From Alistipes senegalensis JC50 (GTDB lineage: Bacteria; Bacteroidota; Bacteroidia; Bacteroidales; Rikenellaceae): DNA of 64,000 bases. This document shows positions 34,256 to 42,442 of the stretch, piece after piece (the stretch's first letter is position 1; every line of letters starts with the position of its first letter). The DNA lies in the NCBI RefSeq assembly GCF_025145645.1, contig NZ_CP102252.1, forward strand, positions 3,959,198-4,023,197, given 5' to 3'. A program made the position numbers and the translations under genes. The notes under the pieces are model-generated. The model ran no database searches. It was given only the letters and a program-made list of their open reading frames with translations, and was not told the origin of the DNA.

Positions 34256-35023
34256 TTACTCCTTTTTAACGTCCTTGATGTCGCCCAGCGGATAGAAGGG
34301 CAGCATGTTCTCCGCGAGCCACTGGTTCGATGCCACGGGCGAGAGTTTCCAGCCGCTGTTGCAGGTCGAAACGACCTCCACGAGCGAAAAGCCGTTACCA
34401 GCCATCGCATTTTCGAACGCCTTGCGGATCGCCTTCTTGCATTTGCGCACGTTAGCCGCCGTATGCACGCTCTGGCGTGTGATGTAAGTGGCGCCGTCGA
34501 GGTGGGCCATCATCTCGGCGATCTTGTAGGGGTAGCCGTTCAGCCGCGGATCACGTCCGTAGGGGGTCGTCGCGGTCTTCATGCCCAGCAGGGTGGTCGG
34601 GGCCATCTGGCCGCCGGTCATGCCGTAGATAGCATTGTTGATGTAGATGGCCACGATGTTCTCGCCGCGCGCCGCCGCATGGATCGACTCCGCCGTGCCG
34701 ATGGCCGACAGGTCGCCGTCGCCCTGATAGGTGAAGACCATATTCTGCGGGTAGAGCCGCTTCACGGCCGTCGCAACGGCCAGCGCGCGTCCGTGCGCCG
34801 CCTCGATCCAGTCGATGTCGATATAGTTGTAGGCGAACACCGAGCAGCCCACGGGCGAAATGCCCACGGTCTTCTCCGCGAGTCCCATCTCCTCGATGAC
34901 CTCGGCGACGAGTTTGTGCACCGTGCCGTGGCTGCAACCGGGGCAGTAGTGCATGACATTGTCGGTAATGAGCGCCGGTTTCGTATAAACCAGATTCTCC
35001 TTTTTGATTTCAACCTCTGCCAT
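34256..35023 (-). CDS. vorA: 2-oxoacid:ferredoxin oxidoreductase, beta subunit (TPP binding)
   Basis: Thiamine-diphosphate subunit of 255 residues. The Cys pair typical of the family is in HYCPGCSHG (about residue 27-35). The TPP/Mg motif is GDGDLSAIGTAESIHAAARGEN, here split as YQGDGDLSAIG and NNAIYGMTGGQM. It sits between the alpha and gamma subunit genes with gaps of 6 and 4 bp. Alternative names in other systems are KorB or PorB; the fused and unfused layout here (separate alpha, beta, gamma and ferredoxin) matches the Vor type. Confidence 0.9.
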   Translation of the reverse strand: MAEVEIKKENLVYTKPALITDNVMHYCPGCSHGTVHKLVAEVIEEMGLAEKTVGISPVGCSVFAYNYIDIDWIEAAHGRALAVATAVKRLYPQNMVFTYQGDGDLSAIGTAESIHAAARGENIVAIYINNAIYGMTGGQMAPTTLLGMKTATTPYGRDPRLNGYPYKIAEMMAHLDGATYITRQSVHTAANVRKCKKAIRKAFENAMAGNGFSLVEVVSTCNSGWKLSPVASNQWLAENMLPFYPLGDIKDVKKE

Positions 35024-35029
35024 CGTCTT

Positions 35030-36124
35030 TTACTTTTTAATCAGTTTTTCCTTGAGCGCGTCGAGCACCTCGTCGGGATTGAACATCATGCCGCCCTGAC
35101 GCCCGTAATGCTCGACGGGAGCTTTGCCGTTGACGGCCAGCCGCACGTCCTCGACCATCTGCCCGGCGTTCAGCTCCGCGGAAAGGAAGCCCTTGACACC
35201 GCGGGCCGCCAGTTCGGCGATCTGCTTCTTGGGGAAAGGGTAGAGGGTGATCGGGCGTAGCAGGCCGACTTTCAGACCCTCGGCGCGAGCCATTTCGACC
35301 GTCGCCGAGCAGATGCGGGCCGACGAACCGAATGCCACGATCACGTAGTCGGCATCGTCGCACTCGATGGCTTCGTAGCGCACCTCGTTCTCTTCCAGAG
35401 CCTTGTATTTCTCCTGCAACCGTTTGTTGATGACCTCCATCTTCTCGGACTGCAATTCGAGCGAGGTCACGATATTGCGCGGACGACCGGCGGGTTTTCC
35501 CTGCGCGGCCCACGAACCGCACTCGGCTTTCAGCTCCTCGTCGGTCCTGCGCGGACGCTGGGGAGCCAGCACGACCTTCTCCATCATCTGTCCGATGGCT
35601 CCGTCGGCGAGAATCAGCGCCGGGTTGCGGTATTTGAACGCCAGGTCGAAAGCCTCGGCCACGTGGTCGTGCATCTCCTGCACGGAGTTCGGAGCCAGCA
35701 CGATCAGGTGGAAATCGCCGTGGCCGCCGCCCTTGCAAGCCTGGAAATAGTCGCCCTGCGAAGGCTGGATCGTACCCAGACCCGGACCGCCGCGCTGGCA
35801 GTTGACGATCAGGCAGGGGAGTTCGGCGCCGGCCAGATAGCTCAGTCCCTCGGACATCAGGCTGATGCCGGGGCTCGACGACGAAGTCATCACCCGTTTT
35901 CCGGTCGAGGCGCCGCCGTAGACCATGTTGATCGAAGAGATCTCCGACTCGGCCTGCAACACCACCATCCCCGTGGTTTCCCACGGTTTGAGCTCCATCA
36001 GGGTCTCCATCACCTCCGACTGCGGGGTAATGGGGTATCCGAAATATCCGTCGCAACCGTAGCGGATCGCCGCATGGGCGATCACCTCGTTGCCTTTCAT
36101 CAGTTTCACTTCCTTCTCTGCCAT
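35030..36124 (-). CDS. vorB: 2-oxoacid:ferredoxin oxidoreductase, alpha subunit (VorB type)
   Basis: Alpha subunit of 364 residues. It carries the pyrimidine-binding region GCDGYFGYPITPQSEVMETLM, here GYPITPQSEVME (about residue 30-42). It also has SSSSPGISLMSEGLSYLAGAELP, of which SSPGISLMSEG is diagnostic, and QRGGPGLGT with QGDY. The C-terminal transketolase-like domain follows (VIVAFGSSARIC). It follows the small ferredoxin gene by 3 bp and precedes the beta gene by 6 bp. The exact oxoacid (2-oxoglutarate or branched-chain) cannot be settled by reading. Confidence 0.9.
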   Translation of the reverse strand: MAEKEVKLMKGNEVIAHAAIRYGCDGYFGYPITPQSEVMETLMELKPWETTGMVVLQAESEISSINMVYGGASTGKRVMTSSSSPGISLMSEGLSYLAGAELPCLIVNCQRGGPGLGTIQPSQGDYFQACKGGGHGDFHLIVLAPNSVQEMHDHVAEAFDLAFKYRNPALILADGAIGQMMEKVVLAPQRPRRTDEELKAECGSWAAQGKPAGRPRNIVTSLELQSEKMEVINKRLQEKYKALEENEVRYEAIECDDADYVIVAFGSSARICSATVEMARAEGLKVGLLRPITLYPFPKKQIAELAARGVKGFLSAELNAGQMVEDVRLAVNGKAPVEHYGRQGGMMFNPDEVLDALKEKLIKK

Positions 36125-36127
36125 AGC

Positions 36128-36355
36128 CTATTCGAATTTTTGACGATAAACCGTGATGACGCTGTCGGGGCAGATCACCGCACACGAAGCGCAACCCGTG
36201 CAGGCATCGGGATTCGCCATCCACGCCACCGGGTAGCCCTTGCTGTTCACCTCTGCCGACAGGGCGAGCACGTCGCACGGACAGGCCGAGGCGCAAACCC
36301 CACACCCTTTGCAGCGCTCCTTATCGACGACGATTGTTCCTTTAATTTTAGCCAT
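36128..36355 (-). CDS. vorD: Ferredoxin subunit of 2-oxoacid oxidoreductase (2 x 4Fe-4S)
   Basis: Electron-carrier subunit of 75 residues with two complete cluster motifs, CKGCGVCASACPCD (about residues 16-29) and CTGCASCAVICPDS (about 52-65), each CxxCxxCxxxCP. It is the first gene of the vorDBAC operon, reading from a -7 box at 36383-36390 with a short leader. It passes electrons from the TPP centre to soluble ferredoxin. Confidence 0.92.
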   Translation of the reverse strand: MAKIKGTIVVDKERCKGCGVCASACPCDVLALSAEVNSKGYPVAWMANPDACTGCASCAVICPDSVITVYRQKFE

Positions 36356-36382
36356 AACGCCGTAATATTGTTAAGTTGCTTA

Positions 36383-36390
36383 CAAATATA
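36383..36390 (-). promoter_or_regulatory. -7 box of the vor operon
   Basis: TATATTTG on the minus strand, with the start codon of the ferredoxin gene about 28 nt downstream. Confidence 0.6.
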
Positions 36391-36460
36391 CAAAAAATTC
36401 CATGCCTCGACTTGTTTTTCGTTATAAAAAATCGCCATTCCGTGATAAAACAACGCCCCG

Positions 36461-36493
36461 AAAAAAGAGCCGCCTCATCGGGCAGCTCTTTTT
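36461..36493 (-). terminator. Terminator of the serC-serA-DUF1015 cluster
   Basis: GAGC and GCC arms pair across a TCATCG loop with flanking AAAAAA and TTTTT (arms 36461-36474 and 36481-36493, one mismatch). It lies immediately 3' of the DUF1015 stop codon and can work in both directions. Confidence 0.78.
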
Positions 36494-36496
36494 CAA

Positions 36497-37744
36497 TTAT
36501 TTATCTTCGAACGAATGGATCACCACTCCCGAGCGGAGCTTGGGCTCGAACCACGTCGTCTTCGGAGGCATGATGTTGCCCGTGTCGGCGATGTTGATCA
36601 ACTGCTGCATCGAAACGGGGTAGAGGGCGAACGCCGCTTTCATCTCCCCGCTGTCCACGCGCCGTTTCAGCTCGCCGAGGCCGCGGATGCCGCCCACGAA
36701 GTCGATCCGCTTCGAGGTGCGCAGATCCTTGATGTCCAGAATCTTGTCCAGCACCAGGTTCGACAGCACCGTGACATCCAGCACGCCGATCGGATCGTTG
36801 TCGTCGTAGGTCCCCGGCTTGGCCGTCAGACTGTACCAGCGGCCGTCGAGGTACATCGAGAAATTGTGCAGGGCCGAGGGGCGGTACTCCTCCGCGCCTT
36901 TATCCTCGACCGTGAACGACTCTTTCAGCTTTTCGACGAGCTCGGCGGGCGTCAGGCCGTTCAGGTCCTTCACCACGCGGTTGTAGTCGATGATGCGCAG
37001 CTGGTTGGCCGGGAAGGTCACGGCCAGGAAATAGCAGTACTCCTCGCAGCCCGAGTGGTTCGGATTCTTCGCGCGGCACTCCGCACCCACGCGAGCGGCG
37101 GCAGCCGTACGGTGGTGCCCGTCGGCGACGTACAGCGCCGGAATACCCGCGAAAATCTCCGTGATGCGGTCGTTGGTCTTCCGGTCGCGGATCACCCACA
37201 GCTGGTGCCCGAAGCCGTCGGCGGCCGTGAAATCGTACTCCGGAGCGTTGTTCTTCACCACGTCGGCGACGATGGCGTCGATCTCGGCGTTGTCGGGGTA
37301 GGCGAAGAACACCGGCTCGATGTTGGCCTGCTGGTTGCGGACGTGGATCATGCGGTCCTCCTCCTTATCGGGGCGCGTCAGCTCGTGCTTCTTGATGGCT
37401 CCCGAGAGGTAATCCTCGAAGTGGCAGCACATCGCCAGTCCGTACTGCGTGCGCCCCTCCATCGTCTGCGCATAGATATAATAGTACTCCTCGGGGTCCT
37501 GCCGGAGCCATCCCTCGGACTGCCATTTGCGGAAATTCTCCACCGCCTTTTCGTAAACCGGCTCGGAATGCTCGTCGGCGATGGGCTCGAAATCAATCTC
37601 GGGCTTGATGATGTGCAGCAGCGAACGCTCCGTCGCCTCGCTTTTCGCCTCGGCGGAATTCAGCACGTCGTAGGGACGCGACGCCACCTCGGCGGCATGT
37701 TCTTTCGGCGGACGGACCGCACGGAAAGGTTTTATTCGTACCAT
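36497..37744 (-). CDS. DUF1015 family protein
   Basis: Conserved cytoplasmic protein of 415 residues with the family features RPYDVLNSAEA near the N-terminus (about residues 23-33), YYIYAQTMEGRTQYGL, and ALYVADGHHRTAAAARVG (about 200). It ends with WFEPKLRSGVVIHSF. The catalytic role is not established. It lies 68 bp after serA, in the serC-serA-DUF1015 order that I know from many Bacteroidota and some other phyla. That order argues for a role tied to serine or phosphoserine. The DGHHR motif resembles a ParB/sulfiredoxin-type nucleotide site, so a serine kinase-like activity is a speculation worth naming. A terminator-like hairpin precedes it. Confidence 0.82.
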   Translation of the reverse strand: MVRIKPFRAVRPPKEHAAEVASRPYDVLNSAEAKSEATERSLLHIIKPEIDFEPIADEHSEPVYEKAVENFRKWQSEGWLRQDPEEYYYIYAQTMEGRTQYGLAMCCHFEDYLSGAIKKHELTRPDKEEDRMIHVRNQQANIEPVFFAYPDNAEIDAIVADVVKNNAPEYDFTAADGFGHQLWVIRDRKTNDRITEIFAGIPALYVADGHHRTAAAARVGAECRAKNPNHSGCEEYCYFLAVTFPANQLRIIDYNRVVKDLNGLTPAELVEKLKESFTVEDKGAEEYRPSALHNFSMYLDGRWYSLTAKPGTYDDNDPIGVLDVTVLSNLVLDKILDIKDLRTSKRIDFVGGIRGLGELKRRVDSGEMKAAFALYPVSMQQLINIADTGNIMPPKTTWFEPKLRSGVVIHSFEDK

Positions 37745-37760
37745 AAAGTTATCGTTTTAG

Positions 37761-37792
37761 GCGAAAAAGGCGGGCGTTTCCGCACCCGCCTC
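37761..37792 (-). terminator. Terminator-like hairpin between serA and DUF1015
   Basis: On the minus strand GGCGGG (37790-37785) and CCCGCC (37774-37769) form a 6-bp GC stem followed by TTTTTCGCC. It sits between two same-strand genes, so it may reduce read-through into the DUF1015 gene. Confidence 0.55.
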
Positions 37793-37812
37793 TTTCCGAT
37801 TATACATATCAA

Positions 37813-38736
37813 CTATTTGTTGACCTGGAAACGGGTGTTGCCGTTTTTCAGGAAGTCCACGATCTGGCTGGCAGCAGCCAGACCGGCATTGATGTTGGCC
37901 TCGGCGGTCTCGGCGCCCATCTTCTTCGCCGTGGCGAAAACCCGCTTGCCGAACTTCTCGTCCAGCTCGGCCTGATTGCCGGCGGCGATGTCGGTGATGT
38001 ATTTCAGGTCCTCGCGCTCGGTCAGGGCACGCACCAGACCGGCTTCGTCGATCACCTCCTTGCGGGCGGTGTTGACCAGCGTGGCCCCCTTGGGCATCGA
38101 CATCAGCAGGTCATAGCCGATCGAGCCTTTGGTCTGCTCCGTGGCGGGGATGTGCAGCGAGAGGAAGTCGGACGCCTTGTAAAGCTCCTCGACCGTCGCC
38201 ACCTTCTTCACGCCGTCGGCCTCGAAAACCGCCTCGTCGGCGATGAACGGATCGTATGCGACAACATTCATGCCCAACGCCTTTCCTTTGCGGCCCACCA
38301 GCTTGCCGACGTTGCCGTAAGCGTGGATGCCGAGGGTCTTGCCCTGAATCTCCGAACCCGTGCCCGGAGTGAAGCGGTTCCGCGACATGTAGATCATCAT
38401 GGCCAAGGCCAATTCGGCCACGGCGTTGGAGTTCTGCCCCGGGGTGTTCATCACCACGATGCCCCGCGCCGAAGCCGCTGCGAGGTCCACGTTGTCGTAA
38501 CCCGCACCGGCGCGGACCACGATTTTCAGGTTTTTCGCCGCGGCGATGACCTCGGCAGTCACCTTGTCGCTGCGGACGATGAGTGCATCCGCATCGGCCA
38601 CGGCTTCCAGCAACTCGCTCTTGTCGGTGTATTTTTCGAGCAGCGCCAGTTCATAGCCGGCATTCTCCACGATCCCGCGGATTCCATCGACGGCCTTTTT
38701 GGCAAAAGGCTTCTCCGTTGCAACCAGTATTTTCAT
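37813..38736 (-). CDS. serA: D-3-phosphoglycerate dehydrogenase
   Basis: First step of serine synthesis, NAD-dependent oxidation of 3-phosphoglycerate. The protein has 307 residues, the short form with no C-terminal ACT or ASB domain. It starts MKILVATEKPFAKKAVDG. The NAD-binding motif is GKTLGIHAYGNVGKLVG (GxGxxG variant GIHAYGNVG). Substrate and catalytic elements include RAGAGYDNVDL, NTARKEVIDE and a shortened C-terminal helix. In place of the usual LGRIG, HAYGNVG is found as in other Bacteroidota enzymes. Lacking ACT, it is probably not feedback inhibited by serine through that domain. It follows serC by 81 bp. Confidence 0.88.
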   Translation of the reverse strand: MKILVATEKPFAKKAVDGIRGIVENAGYELALLEKYTDKSELLEAVADADALIVRSDKVTAEVIAAAKNLKIVVRAGAGYDNVDLAAASARGIVVMNTPGQNSNAVAELALAMMIYMSRNRFTPGTGSEIQGKTLGIHAYGNVGKLVGRKGKALGMNVVAYDPFIADEAVFEADGVKKVATVEELYKASDFLSLHIPATEQTKGSIGYDLLMSMPKGATLVNTARKEVIDEAGLVRALTEREDLKYITDIAAGNQAELDEKFGKRVFATAKKMGAETAEANINAGLAAASQIVDFLKNGNTRFQVNK

Positions 38737-38817
38737 AGTATCGATCAATGACGTAAAATAAATATCCTGTTCTCTCTTCGTCTCCCGCATCAGCGGGACG
38801 ATAGTCGGGCACATGGC

Positions 38818-39891
38818 CTATTTCGCGTGTTTCTGCGCGAACTCCTGCATGCAGGCCACCAGCGCCTCGACGCTCTCCTTCGGAAGGGCGTTGTAGCACG
38901 ACGCGCGGAAACCGCCCACCAGACGGTGCCCCTTGATGCCGACCATGCCGCGCTCCTTGGCAAAGGTCATAAACTCGTCGGCGAGACCCTCGTAACCCTC
39001 AGCCATCACGAAGCAGATATTCATCAGCGAGCGGTCCTCCTTCACGACCGTGCCGCGGAACAGCGGGTTGCGGTCGATCTCGTCGTAGAGCAGGGCGGCT
39101 TTCTCCTTGTTGCGGCGGTAGATTTCGGGAACGCCGCCGATCGACTTGAGCCATTTCAGGGTCTCCTTCAGAACGTAGATCGGGAAGACGGGCGGCGTGT
39201 TGAACATCGAGTTGTTCTCGACATGGGTGCGGAACGACACCATCGTCGGCAGGTCGCGGACGATCTTGTCGAGCATGTCCTCGCGGATGATGCCGAAAGC
39301 CACGCCCGCAGGCGCCAGGTTCTTCTGCGCGCCGCCGTAGATCATGGCGTATTTCGAAACATCGACCGGACGGGAGAGGATGTCCGACGACATGTCGGCG
39401 ATCAGGGGCACGGGCGACGCGAGGTCCTCGTGGTACTCCGTACCGTAGATCGTATTGTTGGAGGTGATATGCACATAATCCAGGTCGGCCGGAATGGCGA
39501 ATCCCTTCGGGATGTAGGTGAAGTTCCGGTCCTCGGACGAAGCCAGCACCTCGACCTCGCCGTAACGCTTGGCCTCCTTGATGGCCTTCTTCGACCACAC
39601 GCCCGTATTCACATAACCGGCTTTCTTGCCCAGGAAGTTCGCGGGGATTTCATAAAAATAGGTACTTGCACCGCCGCCCAGATAGATGATCTTGTAGTTG
39701 TCCGGAATATGGAGCAACTCCCGGAAAAGCTGGTCGGCCTCCTCCATCACGGCGTCGAAATCCTTCGTCCGGTGGGAGATCGAAAGCAGCGAAAGCCCCG
39801 ATCCGTTGAAGTCGAGAATTGCCTTGGCCGCATTTTCGATGACCTCGTCCGCCAGGATGGAAGGTCCCGCATTGAAATTGTGCTTTTTCAT
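38818..39891 (-). CDS. serC: Phosphoserine aminotransferase
   Basis: PLP-dependent second step of serine synthesis, also active in pyridoxine synthesis in some bacteria. It has 357 residues of standard length, starting with [18 protein letters not shown]. The PLP lysine is in [12 protein letters not shown] (about residue 194). The phosphate-binding loop is [13 protein letters not shown] and the C-terminal motif is [18 protein letters not shown]. First gene of the serC-serA-DUF1015 cluster, with a -7 box at 39947-39954. Confidence 0.95.
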   Translation of the reverse strand: MKKHNFNAGPSILADEVIENAAKAILDFNGSGLSLLSISHRTKDFDAVMEEADQLFRELLHIPDNYKIIYLGGGASTYFYEIPANFLGKKAGYVNTGVWSKKAIKEAKRYGEVEVLASSEDRNFTYIPKGFAIPADLDYVHITSNNTIYGTEYHEDLASPVPLIADMSSDILSRPVDVSKYAMIYGGAQKNLAPAGVAFGIIREDMLDKIVRDLPTMVSFRTHVENNSMFNTPPVFPIYVLKETLKWLKSIGGVPEIYRRNKEKAALLYDEIDRNPLFRGTVVKEDRSLMNICFVMAEGYEGLADEFMTFAKERGMVGIKGHRLVGGFRASCYNALPKESVEALVACMQEFAQKHAK

Positions 39892-39946
39892 AATGATTTC
39901 GTATGTGATTTGAATGATCTGATACCCAACTGTTAGTTTGCTAACA

Positions 39947-39954
39947 CAAATATA
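39947..39954 (-). promoter_or_regulatory. -7 box of serC
   Basis: TATATTTG on the minus strand. Just downstream the transcript can form a GTTAG-CAAA-CTAAC hairpin near its 5' end. Confidence 0.6.
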
Positions 39955-40038
39955 AAGAAAAAAATTTTATAAACGCAAAGATAGCCAAATAAATTTCATT
40001 CCATAAGCGGAACGCGCCTCTTTTTGGATAGTTTTTAT

Positions 40039-40046
40039 TAATTTTG
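40039..40046 (+). promoter_or_regulatory. -7 box of yicC
   Basis: TAATTTTG matches TAnnTTTG. A perfect 7-bp dyad (40046-40052 with 40061-40067) overlaps the predicted start site. Confidence 0.55.
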
Positions 40047-40072
40047 CCGGAAATATCAAGTTCCGGCACCAT

Positions 40073-40945
40073 ATGGTAAAATCAATGACCGGCTTCGGCA
40101 AGGGCGAAGCCACACTTCAAAATAAACGGATCACGGTCGAGATCCGTTCGCTCAACTCCAAGCAGCTGGACCTCTCGCTGCGGCTTCCGGCGGTCTACCG
40201 CCAGTCGGAATACGAACTCCGCAACGTCATCGCCCGCACGATCCAGCGGGGCAAGGTCGATGTCTTCGTCTCGGTCGAGTCGCAGTCCGTCGAAACCTCG
40301 GCCCGCATCAACCGCGAGGTGTTCCGCGAATACCTCCGGCAGATGAACGACACGCTCGCGTTCGCAGGCATCGACGCCGATTACGACGCCATCCTGCCGG
40401 TCATCATGCGCCTTCCGGACGTGGTAGCCACCGAATCCGAAGCCATTTCGGAGGAGGAGCACGCCGCGCTGATCGCCGCCGCGGAGGCCGCCGCCGCACA
40501 GCTCGACGCATTCCGCACACAGGAGGGAGCGATCCTGATCGCCGACCTGCTGCGCCGCGTGGAGCTGATCGAGCGGTACCGCGACGAAGTGGTGCCGTTC
40601 GAAAAGGCCCGCACGGAGACCATCCGGACGCGCATCCTCGACAATCTGGCGAAACTCCCCGTCGAAGTGGACCGCAACCGGCTGGAGCAGGAGATGATCT
40701 TCTACCTCGAAAAACTCGACATCACCGAAGAGAAGGTGCGCCTGACGAACCACTGCAAATATTTCCGCGAAGTGGCCGCAGGGGAGGAGGGCGCAGGCCG
40801 CAAATTAGGTTTCATCGCCCAGGAGATGGGCCGCGAGATCAACACGATGGGGTCGAAGGCCAACGAATCGAACATCCAGATTCTCGTCGTCAAGATGAAG
40901 GATGAATTGGAAAAGATCAAAGAGCAGGTATTGAATATCTTGTAA
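40073..40945 (+). CDS. YicC-family endoribonuclease
   Basis: Conserved stress-associated ribonuclease family of 290 residues, normal length. The N-terminus KSMTGFGKGEA is diagnostic. The C-terminal DUF1732 region contains RKLGFIAQEMGREINTMGSKANE, here GFIAQEMGREINTMGSKAN (about residues 245-263), with acidic and His residues proposed for metal binding and catalysis. yicC is followed by gmk in many genomes, as here, across a 121-bp A/T-rich repeat. Confidence 0.92.
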   Translation: MVKSMTGFGKGEATLQNKRITVEIRSLNSKQLDLSLRLPAVYRQSEYELRNVIARTIQRGKVDVFVSVESQSVETSARINREVFREYLRQMNDTLAFAGIDADYDAILPVIMRLPDVVATESEAISEEEHAALIAAAEAAAAQLDAFRTQEGAILIADLLRRVELIERYRDEVVPFEKARTETIRTRILDNLAKLPVEVDRNRLEQEMIFYLEKLDITEEKVRLTNHCKYFREVAAGEEGAGRKLGFIAQEMGREINTMGSKANESNIQILVVKMKDELEKIKEQVLNIL

Positions 40946-40965
40946 TCAACCTATTACAAGATATT
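40934..40965 (+). terminator. 13-bp hairpin overlapping the yicC stop codon
   Basis: Perfect arms 40934-40946 and 40953-40965 with loop CAACCT. A/T rich and without a T tract, so it may protect the 3' end or pause polymerase rather than terminate. Confidence 0.45.
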
Positions 40966-40968
40966 CCT

Positions 40969-41066
40969 AATTAAAAATTAAGAATGAAGAATTAAAATCC
41001 CATTCGACGAAAACATCCCCCGGGAACAAGCAATTTTTCATTTCTAATTTTTCATTTTTAATTAAG
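40969..41066. repeat. A/T-rich inverted repeat between yicC and gmk
   Basis: A left part rich in TTAAAAATTAAGAATGAAG and a right part rich in its complement (TTTTTCATTTCTAATTTTT) flank a short GC-rich core. The same word family (AAAATTAAGAATTAAAAA) recurs at 54217-54247 and 56216-56247 in this window. Confidence 0.6.
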
Positions 41067-41630
41067 ATGGGTAAGGTAATCATCTTTTCGGCCCCGAGCG
41101 GCTCGGGCAAAACCACGATCGTCCGGCATCTGCTGGAACGCTACCCCCAGTTGGAATTCTCCGTATCGGCGACCAGCCGCACACCCCGCGGACAGGAGCG
41201 CGACGGGGTGGACTACTATTTCCTCTCGCAGGAGGAGTTCGCCAAGGCCGTGGCCGAAAACCGCTTCGTGGAGTGGGAGGAGGTCTACAAAGGCACCTGC
41301 TACGGCACGCTGCGCAGCGAAGTCGAACGCATCTGGGCCAAGGGCCACGTGATCGTCTTCGACGTGGACGTGATCGGCGGCATCAACCTCAAGCGTATCT
41401 TCGGCGACGACGCCTGCTCGGTGTTCATCATGCCGCCCTCGATCGAGGAGCTGCGCCGGCGGCTCGTCGGCCGCGGCACCGACGCTCCGGAGGTGATCGA
41501 ACGCCGCGTGGCCAAGGCCGAATTCGAACTGACGAAAGCCCCGGAGTTCGACCATGTGGTCGTCAACGACTGCCTCGAAGAGGCCGTGGGGGGCACCTGC
41601 GGCATCCTCGACCAATTTATCGCGCGGTAG
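41067..41630 (+). CDS. gmk: Guanylate kinase
   Basis: Phosphorylates GMP to GDP with ATP. It has 187 residues, normal length. The P-loop is SAPSGSGKTT (residues 8-17). The GMP-binding segment has SATSRTPRGQERDGVDYYF and EWEEVYKGTCYGT. It starts directly at the end of an A/T-rich repeat and is followed after one base by nadD, forming the start of a gmk-nadD-ddl-DUF3109 run. Confidence 0.96.
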   Translation: MGKVIIFSAPSGSGKTTIVRHLLERYPQLEFSVSATSRTPRGQERDGVDYYFLSQEEFAKAVAENRFVEWEEVYKGTCYGTLRSEVERIWAKGHVIVFDVDVIGGINLKRIFGDDACSVFIMPPSIEELRRRLVGRGTDAPEVIERRVAKAEFELTKAPEFDHVVVNDCLEEAVGGTCGILDQFIAR

Positions 41631-41631
41631 G

Positions 41632-42441
41632 ATGAAACGGGTGATGCTCTATTTCGGGTCGTTCAACCCCGTGCACAAAGGCCATATCGCGCTGGCGGAA
41701 TACGCCGTCCGGCAAGCGCTGTGCGACGAAGTCGTGCTGATCGTCTCGCCGCAGAGCCCCTACAAGGCCGCCGACGAACTGGCCCCCGAAATGGACCGTT
41801 TCGAAATGGCCGAAATCGCCTGCGCAGCCTCGGAATACCCCGACCGGATCAAACCTTCGGTCGTGGAGTTTCTGCTTCCGAAACCCTCATACACAATAGA
41901 TACCCTGCGTTACCTGAAGGAAAACTTCGGGTCCGGCATGGAGTTCTCGATCCTGATTGGCAGCGACCAGATCGCCCGGCTCGACGGCTGGAAAGAGTAC
42001 GAAAAAATCCTCGAATATCCCGTCTACGTCTACCCGCGGCGGGACAAGCCGGCGAAAGGATTCGAGGGGCGCATCACGCTGCTGACGGACGCCCCTTTGC
42101 AGGATTTCGCCTCGACGGACGTGCGCGACCGCATCGGGCGGGGCGAGGACACCTCGGAGATGCTCGACGAGGGCGTCGCAGCCTACATCCGCCGCAAAGG
42201 GCTGTGGAGCCCCGCATCGCGCATCGCCGCCCTTACGGCACGGATCGCCGAAGCCCCGGACGATACGGAGCTCTACATCGAGCGCGGCAGACTCCATTAC
42301 CGGCTGGGCGAGTGGGGCCCGGCCCTCAACGACTTCAACCGCGTGCTGGCGCTCGACGAGGGACACGTCGAGGCCCGGCAGTTCGCCCGGATGGTGCAGG
42401 AAATACTGGAATTCAGATACAAAGACATATACAACCCCTGA
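41632..42441 (+). CDS. nadD: Nicotinate-nucleotide adenylyltransferase with C-terminal TPR-like extension
   Basis: Makes nicotinate adenine dinucleotide in NAD synthesis. It has 269 residues, about 70 longer than the usual NadD. The nucleotidyltransferase part holds GSFNPVHKGHIALAEYA (residues 7-23, GxFxPxHxGH) and FASTDVRDRIGRG (ISSTxVR variant). From about residue 200 there is a tetratricopeptide-like helix pair (AEAPDDTELYIERGRLHYRLGEWGPALNDFNRVL, of which LGEWGPALNDFNRVL is diagnostic) not found in typical NadD. The ATG at 41632 is set by the conserved N-terminus. The next gene begins 1 base after its stop. Confidence 0.9.
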   Translation: MKRVMLYFGSFNPVHKGHIALAEYAVRQALCDEVVLIVSPQSPYKAADELAPEMDRFEMAEIACAASEYPDRIKPSVVEFLLPKPSYTIDTLRYLKENFGSGMEFSILIGSDQIARLDGWKEYEKILEYPVYVYPRRDKPAKGFEGRITLLTDAPLQDFASTDVRDRIGRGEDTSEMLDEGVAAYIRRKGLWSPASRIAALTARIAEAPDDTELYIERGRLHYRLGEWGPALNDFNRVLALDEGHVEARQFARMVQEILEFRYKDIYNP

Positions 42442-42442
42442 A

